Assembly: GCA_951813855.1 (NCBI GenBank)
Contig: OX638380.1
Coordinates: 1,318,876-1,382,875 of the forward strand
DNA: 64,000 bases
DNA from: an uncultured Verrucomicrobiae bacterium
GTDB taxonomy: Bacteria > Verrucomicrobiota > Verrucomicrobiia > Limisphaerales > AAA164-E04
Direction: 5' to 3'
This document shows positions 62,371 through 64,000 of this stretch, piece after piece. The translations under genes were made by a program, and so were the position numbers. Below the pieces are notes generated by a model. The model saw only the letters and a program-made list of their open reading frames with translations, was not told the origin of the DNA and did no database searches. Each line of letters starts with the position of its first letter. The first letter of the stretch is position 1.

Positions 62371-64000
62371 ATGACAAGAAACCTTCCTTTCGGCTGTCTG
62401 ACCGCCCTGCTGCTCCTGATTTCAAATGCGCTGGCGGTGGATTTCGCCAAAGACGTCAAACCAATTTTGGAAAGCGCTTGCCTCAGTTGCCACGGCCCGG
62501 AAAAGCCGAAAGGAGGATTGAGCATCCACAATCGGGGAGCGGCCATCGTCGGGGGCGACAGCGGCACTTCGATCGTGCCGGGCAAACCGGAAGATAGCCT
62601 GCTCTACACCCTGACCATTCTTCCCCCGGACGACGACGACATCATGCCCCCCAAGGGCGATCCGCTGACTCACGAGCAAACCGAGACGTTACGGCAATGG
62701 ATCCTGGACGGAGCCGAATGGCCGATCGAAATCGTACTGGAACCGACCCGGCGAGTGGAATTCGTCCGCGACGTGCAACCGATCCTCGAACTGCATTGCG
62801 TCAGTTGCCACCGGGCGGATTACGACAAGGGAGGATTGAATCTCCAACGTCGCGAAACCGCCGTAACCGGCGGCGAATCCGGCCGCGGGATCTTGCCGGG
62901 GAAATCGAGCGCCTCCTTGCTCTACACCGCCACTATTCTGCCGGACGATCACGACGATCTCATGCCGCCGGTCGCCAAAGGAGGCCCCCTGGATAAATCC
63001 GTCACCGATTTGCTGCGGCACTGGATCGATCAAGGCGCCCAATGGCCCGAGGATCTTGTCCTGCAACCCCGGAAAGAGGGCGAAGCGGATACCGGAGTCG
63101 ACCTGGAGCTGTTAGCCCGTATCCATGCGAAAATCGTCGCCAACTCCCGGGAGAAAACCGAAGCGGACATGAAACGGTACACTGAAGCGATTCCCGGAAC
63201 CAAGGTGCAGTTCGAAATGCTCCCGATTCCCTCGGGCACTTTCTTGATCGGCAGTCCGGCCGGCGAAGCCAACCGGAAAGCCGACGAAGGTCCCCAGACC
63301 GAAATTCAGCTCTCTCCCTTTTGGATGGGGAAATGCGAAGTCACCTGGAACGAATACGAGCTGTTCATGTACCCGGAGGAAATGCAACGCATCCACGCCG
63401 TTTCCCAAACGGAAGTCACCGATCTGTTGGCCGATGCCGTCACCAAGCCGACCAAACCTTACGTCGAGATGAGTTTCGGCATGGGCAAAAACGGCTATCC
63501 CGCCATCAGCATGACCCAACACGCGGCCAACAAATACTGCGAATGGTTGAGTGCGGCCACCGGCCATTTTTACCGTCTACCCACCGAGGCCGAATGGGAA
63601 TACGCCTGCCGGGCGGGGACCGACACCGCCTGGTCGTTCGGCGATCAGGCCGAGCTGCTCGACAAATACGCCTGGCACGGAGACAACAGCGATTTCAAAT
63701 ACCAGAAAGTCGGGCGCAAAAAACCCAACCCTTGGGGACTTCACGACATGCACGGCAACGTCGCCGAGTGGACCCTCGATCAGTATCAATCCGAAACCTA
63801 TCGCCAATTATCACAACTGAAGACGATGCTTGATCCCTGGATTCCTTCGACCACTCCCTACCCTCACAGCGTTCGCGGAGGTTCATGGGAAGATTTTCCG
63901 GAGTCGTTGCGCAGCGCGGCTCGCCGCGGATCTACCGAAGACTGGAAGCGGCAGGATCCTCAGTTGCCCAAAAGCATCTGGTACCACACCGACGCCCAGT
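62371..64000 (+). CDS. Double cytochrome (PSCyt1)-FGE-like fusion, 3' end beyond window
   Basis: 543 codons are present and the frame stays open to the right edge. Signal peptide 1-~22 (FGCLTALLLLISNALA). Two PSCyt1-type haem domains follow: CLSCH at 37-41 and CVSCH at 143-147, each followed by GGLS/GGLN and ..DIMPPKG / ..DLMPPVAKGG. From ~residue 270 there is an FGE/SUMF1-type domain: MLPIPSGTFLIGSP, KCEVTWNEYELFMYP, YPAISMTQHAANKYCEWLSAATGHFYRLPTEAEWEYACRAGT, NPWGLHDMHGNVAEWT, SVRGGSWEDFPESLRSAARRG. In real formylglycine enzymes the RGGS segment is followed by active-site cysteines; here they are missing, so this domain is probably not catalytic. Confidence 0.87.
   Translation, partial: MTRNLPFGCLTALLLLISNALAVDFAKDVKPILESACLSCHGPEKPKGGLSIHNRGAAIVGGDSGTSIVPGKPEDSLLYTLTILPPDDDDIMPPKGDPLTHEQTETLRQWILDGAEWPIEIVLEPTRRVEFVRDVQPILELHCVSCHRADYDKGGLNLQRRETAVTGGESGRGILPGKSSASLLYTATILPDDHDDLMPPVAKGGPLDKSVTDLLRHWIDQGAQWPEDLVLQPRKEGEADTGVDLELLARIHAKIVANSREKTEADMKRYTEAIPGTKVQFEMLPIPSGTFLIGSPAGEANRKADEGPQTEIQLSPFWMGKCEVTWNEYELFMYPEEMQRIHAVSQTEVTDLLADAVTKPTKPYVEMSFGMGKNGYPAISMTQHAANKYCEWLSAATGHFYRLPTEAEWEYACRAGTDTAWSFGDQAELLDKYAWHGDNSDFKYQKVGRKKPNPWGLHDMHGNVAEWTLDQYQSETYRQLSQLKTMLDPWIPSTTPYPHSVRGGSWEDFPESLRSAARRGSTEDWKRQDPQLPKSIWYHTDAQ

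Overview
The window looks like a chromosomal stretch from a member of the Planctomycetota-Verrucomicrobiota-Chlamydiota superphylum, most likely a Verrucomicrobiota bacterium. The reasons are two pseudopilin-like genes with a [20 protein letters not shown] start and an H-x9-DG tail, a DUF1501 plus cytochrome/DUF1549/DUF1553 gene pair, several sulfatases, a DUF1080 lipoprotein, and a cytochrome-plus-formylglycine-enzyme-like fusion. Housekeeping genes (mutM, rnhB, tRNA-Asn) place it on a chromosome. This taxonomy is inference from gene families.

1-13.8 kb is a defence island built around an Ssp-type DNA phosphorothioation system: a cysteine desulfurase (sspA-like, + strand) faces a DUF4007 gene (sspB-like), a large P-loop ATPase (sspC-like) and a DndC-like PP-loop sulfurtransferase (sspD-like). 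After sspD the same strand carries a 110-residue stand-alone domain, a DGQHR (DndB-like) protein, an SF2 helicase whose N-terminus is a second copy of that stand-alone domain, and a GHKL ATPase running off the left edge. This tail is AT-rich and may be the effector or restriction part. A 2165-bp ISAs1-like element, whose transposase carries a DUF4338 (DruA-type) N-terminal domain, sits after the fifth codon of sspB with a 10-bp target duplication. The ATG of sspB now lies more than 2 kb from the rest of the gene.

14.1-17.1 kb holds a class II Fic protein and an orphan beta-class DNA methyltransferase. 17.6-31.6 kb is typical superphylum catabolic and envelope content: DUF1501, DUF1549/1553 cytochrome, an orphan sugar-binding protein, a Sel1 protein, MoxR with a membrane coiled-coil partner, a DUF1080 lipoprotein and a sulfatase, with decayed GHKL and IS21 genes between.

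31.0-48.0 kb is a repeat-rich accessory region flanked by direct copies of a roughly 1.16-kb segment (sulfatase 3' end plus downstream DNA). Inside are: an AT-rich pair of secreted or anchored proteins (653 and 871 aa); a 3.7-kb IS66-family transposon with an 8-bp target duplication that carries a six-copy 201/204-bp tandem repeat; a nested satellite-like array with ~140, ~279 and ~558-bp periods; and a truncated DDE transposon with a DUF6431-like partner gene.

48.0-64.0 kb returns to ordinary content: two pseudopilin paralogues, a sulfatase coupled to a PQQ-propeller protein, an aldehyde dehydrogenase, tRNA-Asn, mutM-rnhB, a propeller/HEAT protein, a DUF6602 nuclease-like gene, and a double-cytochrome/FGE-like gene cut by the right edge.
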